Part shown: in pieces, positions 9,301-19,447 of the stretch
Numbering within the stretch: position 1 is the stretch's first letter
Layout: the number at the start of each line of letters is the position of its first letter
The notes under the pieces: generated by a model
Databases searched by the model: none
Told to the model about the DNA's origin: nothing
The model's input: the letters and a program-made list of their open reading frames with translations, nothing else
DNA from: an uncultured Gammaproteobacteria bacterium
Lineage (GTDB): Bacteria; Pseudomonadota; Gammaproteobacteria; Pseudomonadales; Pseudohongiellaceae
Length of the DNA stretch: 64,000 bases
Direction: 5' to 3'
Assembly: GCA_903862645.1 (NCBI GenBank)
Contig: CAIOZF010000098.1
Coordinates: 1 to 64,000, forward strand
Program-made: the position numbers and the translations under genes

Positions 9301-10728
9301 ATGGCAGTTGACTGTTTGAAGTTCTATATCAATGGCAAATGGCTGACTCCCGGCCCCAGAACCGTCCATCAAGTCATCAATCCCGCGACCGAAAAAATCT
9401 ACGCCAATATCAGCATGGGCAATGCCAGCGATGTGGATACCTCCGTTGCGGCTGCCCGCGCCGCGTTTCCGCTGTGGTCGCAGAGCAGCATTGAGGAGCG
9501 TATCACCATACTCGACAGGATAATCGCCGGCATCCAGGCCCGTGCCGAAGAACTGACAGTGGCGATCTCCAGCGAGATGGGCGCGCCTATCGCCTTCGCC
9601 CGCGCCGCACAGGTTGGCACCGGTATCGGCCACTTCGCAACCGCCCGCGAGATTCTGCGCCACTATGTATTCGAGAAAACCCGTGGCAATACCCGTATCG
9701 TCAAGGAGCCCATCGGCGTCTGCGGATTCATCACGCCGTGGAACTGGCCGCTGAATCAGGTCAGCTGCAAGGTGGCACCGGCTATCGCCACGGGTTGCAC
9801 CATGGTGCTGAAGCCAAGCGAGATGTCGCCGGTCAGTGCCTGCATTCTCGCCGAGATTATCGCCGAAGCCGGATTGCCTGCGGGAGTTTTCAACCTCATC
9901 AACGGCGACGGCCCGAGTGTCGGCGCTGCTATCGCGGCACATCCGGATATCGATCTGGTCTCCTTCACTGGCTCCACCCGCGCCGGACGCGAAGTCGCCA
10001 AAGCGGCGGCTCACAGCATCAAAAAGGTCACTCAGGAACTGGGTGGCAAGTCAGCCAACATTATTTTGAACGATGCAGATTTCCTGCGTGCGGTCAGCGG
10101 CGGAGTCAATGCTTGTTTTGGGAATTGCGGTCAGTCTTGCAATGCGCCGACCCGCATGCTGGTGCCGCGTGCGCGCCTGGCAGAGGCGATCGAGATCGCC
10201 AAAGCGGCCGGGGCGAAAGCAATCCCGGGAGACCCCAGCCTGGAGTCAACGCGCATCGGACCAGTGGTCAGCCGCGCTCAGTACGAGCGCATTCAGCAGC
10301 TGATTCGCAAAGCACTGGAAGAAGGCGCACAGGCCATCGTCGGCGGCCCAGGCAAGCCCGAGGGGTTGGAGACTGGCTTCTTCGTACGCCCCACCATTTT
10401 CGTCAATGCCACCAACAAGATGACGATTGCCCGTGAGGAAATCTTCGGCCCGGTACTGACGATCCTGGCCTACGAGGATGAAGAAGACGCGATCCGCCAG
10501 GCCAACGACACCGATTACGGCCTCTCCGGCTATGTCTCCGGGGAGCCGGAGCACGCCCGCCGCGTCGCCCGCCGCCTGCGCACAGGCATGGTTCACATCA
10601 ATGGCGCGAGCACCGACTTTGCGGCGCCATTTGGTGGCTATAAGCAGTCAGGGAATGGCCGGGAATGGGGAATCGAGGGGTTCGAAGAATTTCTGGAGAC
10701 AAAAGCCATCATGGGGTATGGCGTTTAA
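9301..10728 (+). CDS. NAD(P)-dependent aldehyde dehydrogenase
   Basis: PWNWPLNQ, FTGSTRAGREV, QELGGKSANIIL, catalytic Cys region FGNCGQSCNAPTRM, EEIFGPVLTI. Confidence 0.96.
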   Translation: MAVDCLKFYINGKWLTPGPRTVHQVINPATEKIYANISMGNASDVDTSVAAARAAFPLWSQSSIEERITILDRIIAGIQARAEELTVAISSEMGAPIAFARAAQVGTGIGHFATAREILRHYVFEKTRGNTRIVKEPIGVCGFITPWNWPLNQVSCKVAPAIATGCTMVLKPSEMSPVSACILAEIIAEAGLPAGVFNLINGDGPSVGAAIAAHPDIDLVSFTGSTRAGREVAKAAAHSIKKVTQELGGKSANIILNDADFLRAVSGGVNACFGNCGQSCNAPTRMLVPRARLAEAIEIAKAAGAKAIPGDPSLESTRIGPVVSRAQYERIQQLIRKALEEGAQAIVGGPGKPEGLETGFFVRPTIFVNATNKMTIAREEIFGPVLTILAYEDEEDAIRQANDTDYGLSGYVSGEPEHARRVARRLRTGMVHINGASTDFAAPFGGYKQSGNGREWGIEGFEEFLETKAIMGYGV

Positions 10729-10740
10729 GGCGACCTTGAC

Positions 10741-10768
10741 TGTGGGAGCGGGCAGGCCCGCTCCCACA
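10741..10768. repeat. REP-like palindrome / hairpin TGTGGGAGCGGGC-AG-GCCCGCTCCCACA
   Basis: 13-bp perfect arms, 2-nt loop, between convergent ALDH and slyD ends. Confidence 0.85.
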
Positions 10769-10782
10769 GGTAGAGTTAGGTC

Positions 10783-11274
10783 TCAGTGGTGATGATGATC
10801 ACCATGCGCATGCACATGCCCGTGGTCCATCTCTTCTTCGGTAGCGGCACGGACGCTGACGACTTCCACGTCGAAGTGCAGAGTCTGTCCTGCCATCTCG
10901 TGATTGCCATCGATGATCACCGTTTCGCCCTCCACCGACTTCACGGTGATGTGCTGGTGACCATGTTCGCCTTCGGCAGTAAACGTCATGCCGGGCTCAA
11001 TCTTGTCGACGCCACGGAACATGGATTTGTCGATGGTGTGAATCAGGTCCGGGTCAATCTCGCCGTACGCCAGCGCCGGCGGAATCACAGCCTTGAACTT
11101 GTCGCCCACTTTCTTGCCCTGCAGTTCGTTCTCGAGACCCTGGATGAGACCATGTGTCCCATGCAAGTACATCAGAGGTTCGCTGCCATCTGAGGAGTCC
11201 AGGACTTCTCCGCCGTCGTTCTTGAGTGTGTAGAGGATCTCCACTACCGTATTCTTGCCTATTGTCATTGTCAT
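10783..11274 (-). CDS. slyD: FKBP-type peptidyl-prolyl isomerase SlyD
   Basis: VVEILYTLKNDGGEVLDSSDGSEPLMYLHGTHGLIQGLENELQGKKVGD; His-rich C-terminal tail HGHVHAHGDHHHH. Confidence 0.94.
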   Translation of the reverse strand: MTMTIGKNTVVEILYTLKNDGGEVLDSSDGSEPLMYLHGTHGLIQGLENELQGKKVGDKFKAVIPPALAYGEIDPDLIHTIDKSMFRGVDKIEPGMTFTAEGEHGHQHITVKSVEGETVIIDGNHEMAGQTLHFDVEVVSVRAATEEEMDHGHVHAHGDHHHH

Positions 11275-11356
11275 GAGTCAGTCCTGGCTTCGAGTTATCT
11301 GATATTTTCAACCGGGGCGTCATTATAAGGAATTGAAGTCGCGGCGAAAGAGCCAA

Positions 11357-11629
11357 TCACGATTTATAACTGTCGCCAAAACGTGCCTGCAGACGGCGCA
11401 TCCCGCCGAGCCAGCGCTCATAATCCGTCGCTTTGCGTTGCATATAGGTGAGCACTTCGGGATGCGGCAGCACCAAAAAGTGCTCCTGTTCCAAGGCCTC
11501 AATGACCGTCTGTGCCAGCGCAGCGGGTTCCAGCATGCCGTCGACCCCCGCCACACTGGAGCCACGCCCAGTCATCTGGGAGCGCACCGCCTGCGGACAC
11601 AACACCGACACCTTGTCTTTGATCTGCAT
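11357..11629 (-). pseudogene. Short-chain dehydrogenase/reductase remnant with central region deleted
   Basis: MQIKDKV (SDR N-terminal start) runs directly into VSVLCPQAVRSQMTGRG...LPHPEVLTYMQRKATDYERWLGGMRRLQARF (SDR C-terminus). The TGxxxGIG, NNAG and YxxxK motifs are all absent. Confidence 0.8.
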
Positions 11630-11819
11630 GAGTCCCCCTAATTTCTTAATTGTTCTTGTTGCCGTTCGGGGTGGCAGGCATGGGGAATCAGGACACGCCG
11701 TGAATACGTCCATGTAGGCTCGCTTTCGCCATCCACGGATGGGTTCACGGCGTGTCCAACCCAGCGCTAACCGTCACACAGACCGTGATACGGAGTACTG
11801 ACAATATAAAAAAACAACA

Positions 11820-12518
<699 letters not shown>

Positions 12519-12695
12519 TTAGACACCCGCCGCGCAGCACTCACAGTGGAATCGCCTCAGCCTGTCGCAGGATGGAATTACTCGGTAGACAGAGGCAATT
12601 CAGCCCGTGAACGGACAGTTGGGTGTGGCGTCATAATTGGACAATTGTGCTATACTTGCCAAGCTAAAAAACTCACTATCAAGGGAGACATAAAA

Positions 12696-14822
12696 TTGAA
12701 TAACAAGAGTGTACACAGCACATCATTCCACGGTGTTGCACCCCGCCTGCTTGCCTTGTCATGCGCTGCAGCAATGTCTGTACTGACGGCTCCGTCCGTC
12801 ATGGCGCAACCCGCATCAGGCCAGCCAGAAGTTGAAGAGATCATGGTGACTTCCTCCACAAGAAGACCCGAATCTCTTGCCACCATCAATGCCAGCGTTG
12901 GCGTCCTCTCCAATGAGGAACTGCGTCTGGTCAACCATCAACACATTCAGGAAGTCGCCAACCGTCTGGCCGGCGTGAACATCAACCGCAACAATGGTCA
13001 GGAGAGCCTCACTGCCATCCGCTCCCCCGTGCTGACCGGCGCCGGTGCCTGTGGTGCCTTCCTGCTGGCAGAACAGGGTATCCCTTTGCGTGCTGCGGGC
13101 TTCTGTAACGTCAACGAGTTGTTCGACGCCAACAGTGAAAACGCTTCCCGCATCGAAGTCATCCGTGGCCCAGCCACTGCTTACTACGGCTCCAATGCCG
13201 TGCACGGCATGATCAACGTCGTTCTGCCTGACCCGGAAGAAGGCGGCGAGCTGACGCTCGAAGCAGGCCCGCGCGGTTCAACGCGCATCAACGGCACAGT
13301 GGGCATGGATTACGGTAACTTCAAACACATGTTCCTGGCCAATGGCGCGACCGAGAACGGCTGGCGGGACAACAGCGGCTTCGATCAGCAAAAGCTGTCC
13401 TGGCGCTACCAGTACACCACGGCCGGCGGCTACGCTCTGGACGGTGGCTTTACTGTCACCAACCTGAACCAGGAAACAGGTGGCTACGTCGAAGGCAAAG
13501 ACAACTACAAGAATGATGCATTGCGCGATACCAACCCGAACCCCGAGGCTTACCGGGACAACCAGAGCATGCGCGCCTGGACTCGTATCACCAAGGAGCT
13601 GGCCAATGGCTGGCAAGTTGTCGCCACGCCTTACTACCGCAAGGCTGACCTGAACTTCATCCAGCACTTCCTGCCGGGCCTGCCCACGGAAGACAACCAG
13701 CACACCAGCTTTGGCGTGCAGACCGCTGGATACCGCGACCTGAGCGACGACACAATGATCTCCTTCGGACTTGATCTGGAAGCCACCGACGGCAGACTGT
13801 TGCAACAGCAGCGCTTCACGACAGTAGGCTCTGCGGCATTGCGTGCGCAGATCCCGATCGGCAAGCACTACGACTACGAAGTAGAAGCCACCCAGATCGC
13901 CCCGTTCGCACATATGGAACACAGCTGGGGCAACGGGCTGGATATCTCCCTCGGCCTGCGCTATGAGCGGATGGAATACGACTACGACAACCAGATGCTG
14001 ACTGGCCGCACCAACGACAAAGGCGTTGCCTGTGGCTTCGGCGGCTGTCGCTACAATCGTCCTGCGGATCGCTCCGACACTTTCGGTAACTGGGCACCCA
14101 AACTGGGCCTGCGCTACAACCTCAATGACAACCACAACGTGCAGTTCCGCATGAACAAGGGTTACCGTGCACCCCAGGCCACCGAGATGTACCGTCTGCA
14201 GAACACGCAAAGCGTTGCGGATCTGGAGGCCGTGGAAATCGACAGCGTTGAACTGGGCATGGAAGGCGGTCAAGAGGGCTGGAATTACGCAGTCACTGCT
14301 TACTACATGGACAAAGACAACGAAATCATTACCGACAGCGCCCGCCTCAACCTCAACAACAGCCATACGAAGCACCGTGGTCTGGAGGTCTCCGGCAGTC
14401 TGGATCTGGCGGAGGACTGGACTGTGGCCACAGCCTATAACTTTGCCCGTCACACCTACGAGAACGACGAACTCTCTGGCGGCGTGAATATCAACGGCAA
14501 CGACGTAGACACCGCACCACGACGCTTCGGCAGCGCACAGCTGCAGTGGGATGCGACCGAGACTCTCTTCGCTGAACTTGAATGGGCGAACTCTGGCGCC
14601 TACTACTCCAACCCGGAGAACAAGAACCGCTACGATGGCCACAACATTATCAACCTGCGTGCCCGCTGGAACGTCCGCTCCGACGTGACTCTATCTTTGA
14701 ATGTGTTGAACCTGACGGATGAGAAATACGCAGAACGCGCCGACTTCTCCTTCGGAAACGACCGTTACTTCCCGGGTGAGCCGCTACGCGCGTTCTTCTC
14801 CGTGAACTGGAAGTACCTCTAA
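12696..14822 (+). CDS. TonB-dependent outer-membrane receptor
   Basis: Signal peptide, TonB box region VEEIMVTSSTRR, plug (RIEVIRGPATAYYGSNAVHGMINVV), C-terminal beta strand ending FFSVNWKYL. TTG start preceded by AAGGGAGACATAAAA. Confidence 0.9.
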   Translation: MNNKSVHSTSFHGVAPRLLALSCAAAMSVLTAPSVMAQPASGQPEVEEIMVTSSTRRPESLATINASVGVLSNEELRLVNHQHIQEVANRLAGVNINRNNGQESLTAIRSPVLTGAGACGAFLLAEQGIPLRAAGFCNVNELFDANSENASRIEVIRGPATAYYGSNAVHGMINVVLPDPEEGGELTLEAGPRGSTRINGTVGMDYGNFKHMFLANGATENGWRDNSGFDQQKLSWRYQYTTAGGYALDGGFTVTNLNQETGGYVEGKDNYKNDALRDTNPNPEAYRDNQSMRAWTRITKELANGWQVVATPYYRKADLNFIQHFLPGLPTEDNQHTSFGVQTAGYRDLSDDTMISFGLDLEATDGRLLQQQRFTTVGSAALRAQIPIGKHYDYEVEATQIAPFAHMEHSWGNGLDISLGLRYERMEYDYDNQMLTGRTNDKGVACGFGGCRYNRPADRSDTFGNWAPKLGLRYNLNDNHNVQFRMNKGYRAPQATEMYRLQNTQSVADLEAVEIDSVELGMEGGQEGWNYAVTAYYMDKDNEIITDSARLNLNNSHTKHRGLEVSGSLDLAEDWTVATAYNFARHTYENDELSGGVNINGNDVDTAPRRFGSAQLQWDATETLFAELEWANSGAYYSNPENKNRYDGHNIINLRARWNVRSDVTLSLNVLNLTDEKYAERADFSFGNDRYFPGEPLRAFFSVNWKYL

Positions 14823-14832
14823 GCAACTGATG

Positions 14833-14866
14833 TGATGTGTGAGCGGGCCTGCCCGCTCACACATCA
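14833..14866. repeat. REP-like hairpin TGATGTGTGAGCGGGC-CT-GCCCGCTCACACATCA
   Basis: 16-bp perfect arms, 2-nt loop, just after the TonB receptor stop; core shared with 10741-10768. Confidence 0.85.
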
Positions 14867-14908
14867 GATACACGCAAATCGTCACTCAATCTGGCTATAA
14901 TCCCGCCC

Positions 14909-15556
14909 ATGACGATTCCAGAACCCCACCAGGATGACATGCTGCTGCAGGCGCTACTGCGTTACTTCGAGCAGTCACCGTCGGCACATTCGCCCATCCT
15001 GCACCCCGACCAAAGCATCAATCGCCTCATCAATTCGCCGGAGTTGCCCGAAGAGAACTTTCGACACGCGGCCGTGCTGATCCCCGTTGCCTGCGCCGAA
15101 AGCGGCAGCAGCGTCATCTTCACCCTGCGTACCGAGCATCTGAGCAGCCATGCCGGCCAAGTGAGTTTTCCAGGCGGAACCCGTGAAGATGGCGACATCA
15201 GCCTTGAACATACGGCGCTGCGGGAAAGTGAGGAGGAAATCGGCTTGCAGCCTGAGGCAGTACGGATCATCGGGCGGCTCGGCAATCTACTGATGCCCTC
15301 GGGTTACTGCGTCACACCAGTGGTGGGACTGTTTGTCGCCGACACGCCGCTGATACCGTCACCACGCGAGGTCGCGGAAATCTTTGCAGTGCCGACTGCA
15401 ATTGCGCTGAACCCAGCCAGTTATCGGCGCTCGTCAATGCTGTATGGGGACTTGGAAAGGGAAGTGCTGGAGTTCCATCATGACGGTTATCGTATCTGGG
15501 GAGCGACCGCGACCATGCTGCACCACCTGGCAATGGAGCTCTCGCGGCAGTCATAA
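14909..15556 (+). CDS. NUDIX hydrolase, CoA pyrophosphatase-like
   Basis: VSFPGGTREDGDISLEHTALRESEEEIGLQPE contains the Nudix box; SPxxxVPxxHPxxN-like preceding context. Confidence 0.92.
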   Translation: MTIPEPHQDDMLLQALLRYFEQSPSAHSPILHPDQSINRLINSPELPEENFRHAAVLIPVACAESGSSVIFTLRTEHLSSHAGQVSFPGGTREDGDISLEHTALRESEEEIGLQPEAVRIIGRLGNLLMPSGYCVTPVVGLFVADTPLIPSPREVAEIFAVPTAIALNPASYRRSSMLYGDLEREVLEFHHDGYRIWGATATMLHHLAMELSRQS

Positions 15557-15571
15557 CGACCTATTTTGTTC

Positions 15572-16414
15572 TCAGTTTCCCCGCAGCAGTTCCCGCTCCT
15601 CGGCACTGACGCCCGACTGAGTTTCCGGTGGCGCGTGGCAGACGCGATTGCGGCCGTTAGCCTTGGCGTGAAACAACCAGGAATCCGCACGATGCAGAAA
15701 CTTGCTGGGGTCGTCCCGATCTGTCGGCAAATAGGCATCCACACCGAAACTTGCTGTCACTGCCACGGGCTGATCGTCACAGTGCAGAGTGGACTTCTGA
15801 ATCTTGTCGCGCAGGCGGTTAGCCAGCAGGATACCGGCGGGCAAGGGAGTATCGGGCAGTACGATCGCGAATTCCTCGCCGCCGTAGCGACAGGCTATAT
15901 CGAGTTTGCGGATGGTGCCCGCAACCAGCCGGGCGATGTGGACCAGTGAGGTATTGCCGAACTCGTGCCCCCAGCGATCGTTGAAGATCTTGAAATTGTC
16001 CAGATCCAGCATGATTAGCGACATCGGCTTGAGTGAGCGACGAGTGCGCTCCATCTCCAACTCCATGACCTGCATGAAATGGCGGTAGTTGTAGAGACCA
16101 GTCAGTTCATCGGTGCGCACCAGTGCCGAGAGAGCCTTTGCCTCTGAGCGCAACTTATCTAGCTCGGCAAGAAACACGCAGGAGGGATCGCCCAGCGGGC
16201 ATATGAGCTGCTTCTCTGAAGGCTTTGTACTCTGCACAGTACGACGCGTTATGTTCTCGGAATTTGGCAAAACTTGGCCCTCGATCCTATGGCTCAGCGC
16301 TTCTGCGCCAACTTTGATGCCCGGATACCCCTGATACTCTGCTATCGACTCGCCCGCGCAAGACTGAAGCAGATCTGTACTTTTCGCGTCAAATCGTCTC
16401 AATCCGTTCAGCAC
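15572..16414 (-). CDS. GGDEF-domain diguanylate cyclase
   Basis: DELTGLYNYRHF...LDLDNFKIFNDRWGHEFGNTSLVHIA...CRYGGEEFAIVLP. Confidence 0.93.
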   Translation of the reverse strand: MLNGLRRFDAKSTDLLQSCAGESIAEYQGYPGIKVGAEALSHRIEGQVLPNSENITRRTVQSTKPSEKQLICPLGDPSCVFLAELDKLRSEAKALSALVRTDELTGLYNYRHFMQVMELEMERTRRSLKPMSLIMLDLDNFKIFNDRWGHEFGNTSLVHIARLVAGTIRKLDIACRYGGEEFAIVLPDTPLPAGILLANRLRDKIQKSTLHCDDQPVAVTASFGVDAYLPTDRDDPSKFLHRADSWLFHAKANGRNRVCHAPPETQSGVSAEERELLRGN

Positions 16415-16421
16415 GATGCGG

Positions 16422-18152
16422 TCAGCGCCGCGCCCAATCCGGTATCGGCCCGAGCAGATCGAAGGAAAGATGCCCGATCGTGTACACGAACAGCGTTACC
16501 AGAATAACAGCTATGGTGTCCAGCCAGAATCCTGCCCACACCATTTTCATAATAGGCACTCGACCGGTGCCGTAGACAATCGCATTCGGCGGTGTCGACA
16601 CCGGCAGCATAAAACCACAGGATGCCGCCACCGCAGCCGGAATCATCAGCAGCAACGGCGATACTTCGATAGCTTGAGCGAGACTGCCCATGATGGGCAT
16701 CGCCATGGAGGCGGTGGCAGTGTTCGAGGTCAATTCCGAAAAAACGGTAATGAATGACACCACGCTCATCACAATTGCCAGCGGATTGGCATCGGCCAGC
16801 AGTGTCTCGAAGACATCCGCCAGATAACCTGAAAGCCCGGACACGGCAAATCCTTTCGCCATTGCCAGCCCGCCACCAAACAGCAGCAGGATGCCCCACG
16901 GCACCTGTTTGGCGGCACTCCAATCCAGCAGAAAGCCACCCTTCGCCTTGCTTGCGGGAATGATGAACAGCAACATCGCCATCGCGATAGACACCGTGCC
17001 ATCATCGGCAAAAGCCCCAACTGGTGATACACCGAACTTCTCCAGCACCACATCGAGCCAGTGACTCCACCCGTAGATATCGATGTCGGCGCCCAGCAGG
17101 CGTTCGCTGCGTGTCATCCACAGCAAGGCCACAGCGAGGAACACCCAGGCCACTTTTTTCTCTTCATTGCCCATCGGCCCCAGCGCCCTGATCTCACCCT
17201 GGATATAGTCTTTGCCGCTGAACGGGGTAGTGGTGGGTAGTGGGTAAAGGATCTTGCTGAGCAGGAACCAGGTCAGCAAGGTAAAGGCCAGTGCCAGCGG
17301 GAAGGCGAACATCATCCACGACGCGAAGGTGATCGGAGGGGCCTCGGGAAACAACTGCCCCAGCTGAGTCACCAGCACGCCATTGGTCGGTGTGCCGATG
17401 AGTGTCGCCATGCCGCCCATCGACGCGGCATAGGCAATACCCAGCATCAGCACAAGGCCGAAGTTGGGAGCCCTGATGTCGACAGTGCCCCCGGACTCGA
17501 CGATGCCTCGATTGAGCTCTTCGTAAAGAACGATCAGCGAGAGCCCCATCGGCATCATCATCATGGTGGTCGCGGTGTTGGAGAGCCACATCGACAGGAA
17601 CCCGGTAGCGACCATGAACCCGAGCACCAGACGCTGGGGCTGTCCGCCGATCAGTGCAAGGATGTGCAGCGCGATGCGTTTATGCAAATTCCATTTTTCC
17701 ACCGCAATCGCGATCAGGAAGCCCCCCAGGAACAGGAAGATCAACGAGTCCATGTACTGGCTGGCCGCGTTCGGAAACATGATGTCCAGATCGGATGGTT
17801 CAAGGCCTCCACGCAGTGTGGTCTGGGAGAAATCAATCTGGTTGCTGGCATCGCGGAAACCCCCGCGCATGATGCCAAGCAGAGGGAACAGGACAATCGG
17901 CAACAGCGAGGTCACCGGGATGGGAATGGCCTCGCTAATCCACCAGACAGCCATGAGCACCAGCACAGCGAACATACGGGTGACCAGCGGGTTGGCGGGG
18001 TCCAGATCCACGAACAACAGAATGAAGACAAACAGCCCCGCGCCCAGCCACAGACCGATCTTGCTGCGCAAAGGCACAGGCTCGGCTGCTGCAACAGACA
18101 GTGTGGAAGACTTGGCAGGGCTGGCAGATGTATCAGTGGGTTGCGTGCTCAT
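16422..18152 (-). CDS. SLC13/DASS family sodium:dicarboxylate (anion) symporter
   Basis: ISEAIPIPVTSLLPIVLFPLLGI, SNTATTMMMMPMGLSLI, ELTSNTATASMAMPIMGSLA. Confidence 0.93.
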   Translation of the reverse strand: MSTQPTDTSASPAKSSTLSVAAAEPVPLRSKIGLWLGAGLFVFILLFVDLDPANPLVTRMFAVLVLMAVWWISEAIPIPVTSLLPIVLFPLLGIMRGGFRDASNQIDFSQTTLRGGLEPSDLDIMFPNAASQYMDSLIFLFLGGFLIAIAVEKWNLHKRIALHILALIGGQPQRLVLGFMVATGFLSMWLSNTATTMMMMPMGLSLIVLYEELNRGIVESGGTVDIRAPNFGLVLMLGIAYAASMGGMATLIGTPTNGVLVTQLGQLFPEAPPITFASWMMFAFPLALAFTLLTWFLLSKILYPLPTTTPFSGKDYIQGEIRALGPMGNEEKKVAWVFLAVALLWMTRSERLLGADIDIYGWSHWLDVVLEKFGVSPVGAFADDGTVSIAMAMLLFIIPASKAKGGFLLDWSAAKQVPWGILLLFGGGLAMAKGFAVSGLSGYLADVFETLLADANPLAIVMSVVSFITVFSELTSNTATASMAMPIMGSLAQAIEVSPLLLMIPAAVAASCGFMLPVSTPPNAIVYGTGRVPIMKMVWAGFWLDTIAVILVTLFVYTIGHLSFDLLGPIPDWARR

Positions 18153-18256
18153 CGATCTTCTCTTTTCGACCTGTTCTTGTTGTTCCAGCGGTGTTCGCCG
18201 CGACTGCGGAGAGGATCAGTCCGCCTGCCAGGGCTCTTCGACAGCGCCCCTGGGAC

Positions 18257-18463
18257 TTTTGAAAAGTTCAGCAAGAAATTGGCAATGATCCGTTGCGCCC
18301 CGTCGTTGGCCAGCTGGTTGTAAACCGTTCCCTGCCCATGATCATTCGCTGCCGGGTTCGTGAACGCGTGCGAGGCTGCAGCTCGGTGGCCGTCTCGTCC
18401 GAGGCGAAATGGCACTGCCAGTGGCGTGTCACCATCCCGGCAGTCGATGTACTCGGTCTTCAA
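18257..18463 (-). pseudogene. Dienelactone hydrolase family remnant
   Basis: N-terminal MKTEYIDCRDGDTPL fused (with a frame change, CHFASDETAT in another frame) to C-terminal HAFTNPAANDHGQGTVYNQLANDGAQRIIANFLLNF. Central catalytic region missing. Confidence 0.7.
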
Positions 18464-18478
18464 CCAGTCTCCGGCAGT

Positions 18479-18958
18479 TCAGAGCTTCGCCAGTATTGCG
18501 TCCGCAGCGCTCTCTACGATGCCACCGGCAGGTTCAACTGCCAGATGGGTCACCACACCTTTGTCGACGATCATGGCGTAGCGCTTGCTACGGATACCCA
18601 TGCCGAATCCGGTGGCATCCAGCTCCAACCCGACTGCCTTGGTGAAGACACCGTTGCCGTCGGCCAGCATGATCAATTCCTCGGCGTTCTGGGACTTGCC
18701 CCAGGCGCCCATCACAAAAGCATCGTTGACAGCCAGGCAGACGATAGAATCCACGCCCTTCGCCTTGATCTTGTCTGCCAGCACTACATATCCAGGAAGA
18801 TGTGTCACTGTACAGCCGGGCGTAAACGCGCCTGGCACAGCAAACAACACCACTTTTTTGCCGGCAAAGATGGCCTCGGAAGTGATGTCTTGCGGGCCTT
18901 TCTCGCCCATGATTTTGAACGTGGTGGCTGGAATCTTGTCGCCGATTGCAATAGTCAT
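18479..18958 (-). CDS. Peroxiredoxin, Prx5-like
   Basis: VVLFAVPGAFTPGCTVTHLPGYV, VNDAFVMGAWGK, VDKGVVTHLAVEP. Confidence 0.93.
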   Translation of the reverse strand: MTIAIGDKIPATTFKIMGEKGPQDITSEAIFAGKKVVLFAVPGAFTPGCTVTHLPGYVVLADKIKAKGVDSIVCLAVNDAFVMGAWGKSQNAEELIMLADGNGVFTKAVGLELDATGFGMGIRSKRYAMIVDKGVVTHLAVEPAGGIVESAADAILAKL

Positions 18959-19186
18959 GTCTGTGCTCCTCGTGTTGAATTTTTAATAGCTCGGATTGAT
19001 GCAGAGCAGGCGGGGCAGGCTGTTCTGGCAGAAGCGCCGATGGTAGCAAAATTCCGTTGAAGATACACAGGCCTGCGGACTGTCGACAACAACCGGGCAG
19101 AACAGCAGTGACCACTGCCGGGCAGCCTGGAATGGAGATAAGATGGCGGCCCGATTCACAAACACGCCAGCGCGCGAACACCATCC

Positions 19187-19447
19187 ATGGACACACTTTT
19201 CTTCTGGGCCTCCAAACTGCTATGGGCGCTCATCTCGCCAGACAGCCTGCTGTTAATCCTGCTGCTGTGCAGCGCGGTGCTGTTGCATCTGCAGCCCAAT
19301 GGCTGGCTGTTCAAAGCAGGGCGGCGCCTTCTGACCCTGACGTGCGTGCTGGCACTGCTGGTGGCGTATTACCTGAGTGGCAGGACGGATCGTCTGCTGC
19401 CGGATGGGTCGACGCATTGCCTGACTGACAGCATCAGTGCCCGATGA
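19187..19447 (+). pseudogene. N-terminal fragment of a YdcF/SanA-like (DUF218) membrane protein
   Basis: MDTLFFWASKLLWALISPDSLLLILLL...GRRLLTL resembles the paired-TM N-terminus of DUF218 proteins. The DUF218 domain is missing and the frame ends in non-conserved sequence. Confidence 0.55.

Noticed and set aside
10783-10840. His-rich tail of SlyD as an unusual feature
   Set aside because: Metal-binding His-rich tails are a known SlyD property.
13278-14642. 454-aa ORF antisense to the TonB receptor
   Set aside because: Val-rich translation typical of the antisense of GC-biased codons; no start signal or family.
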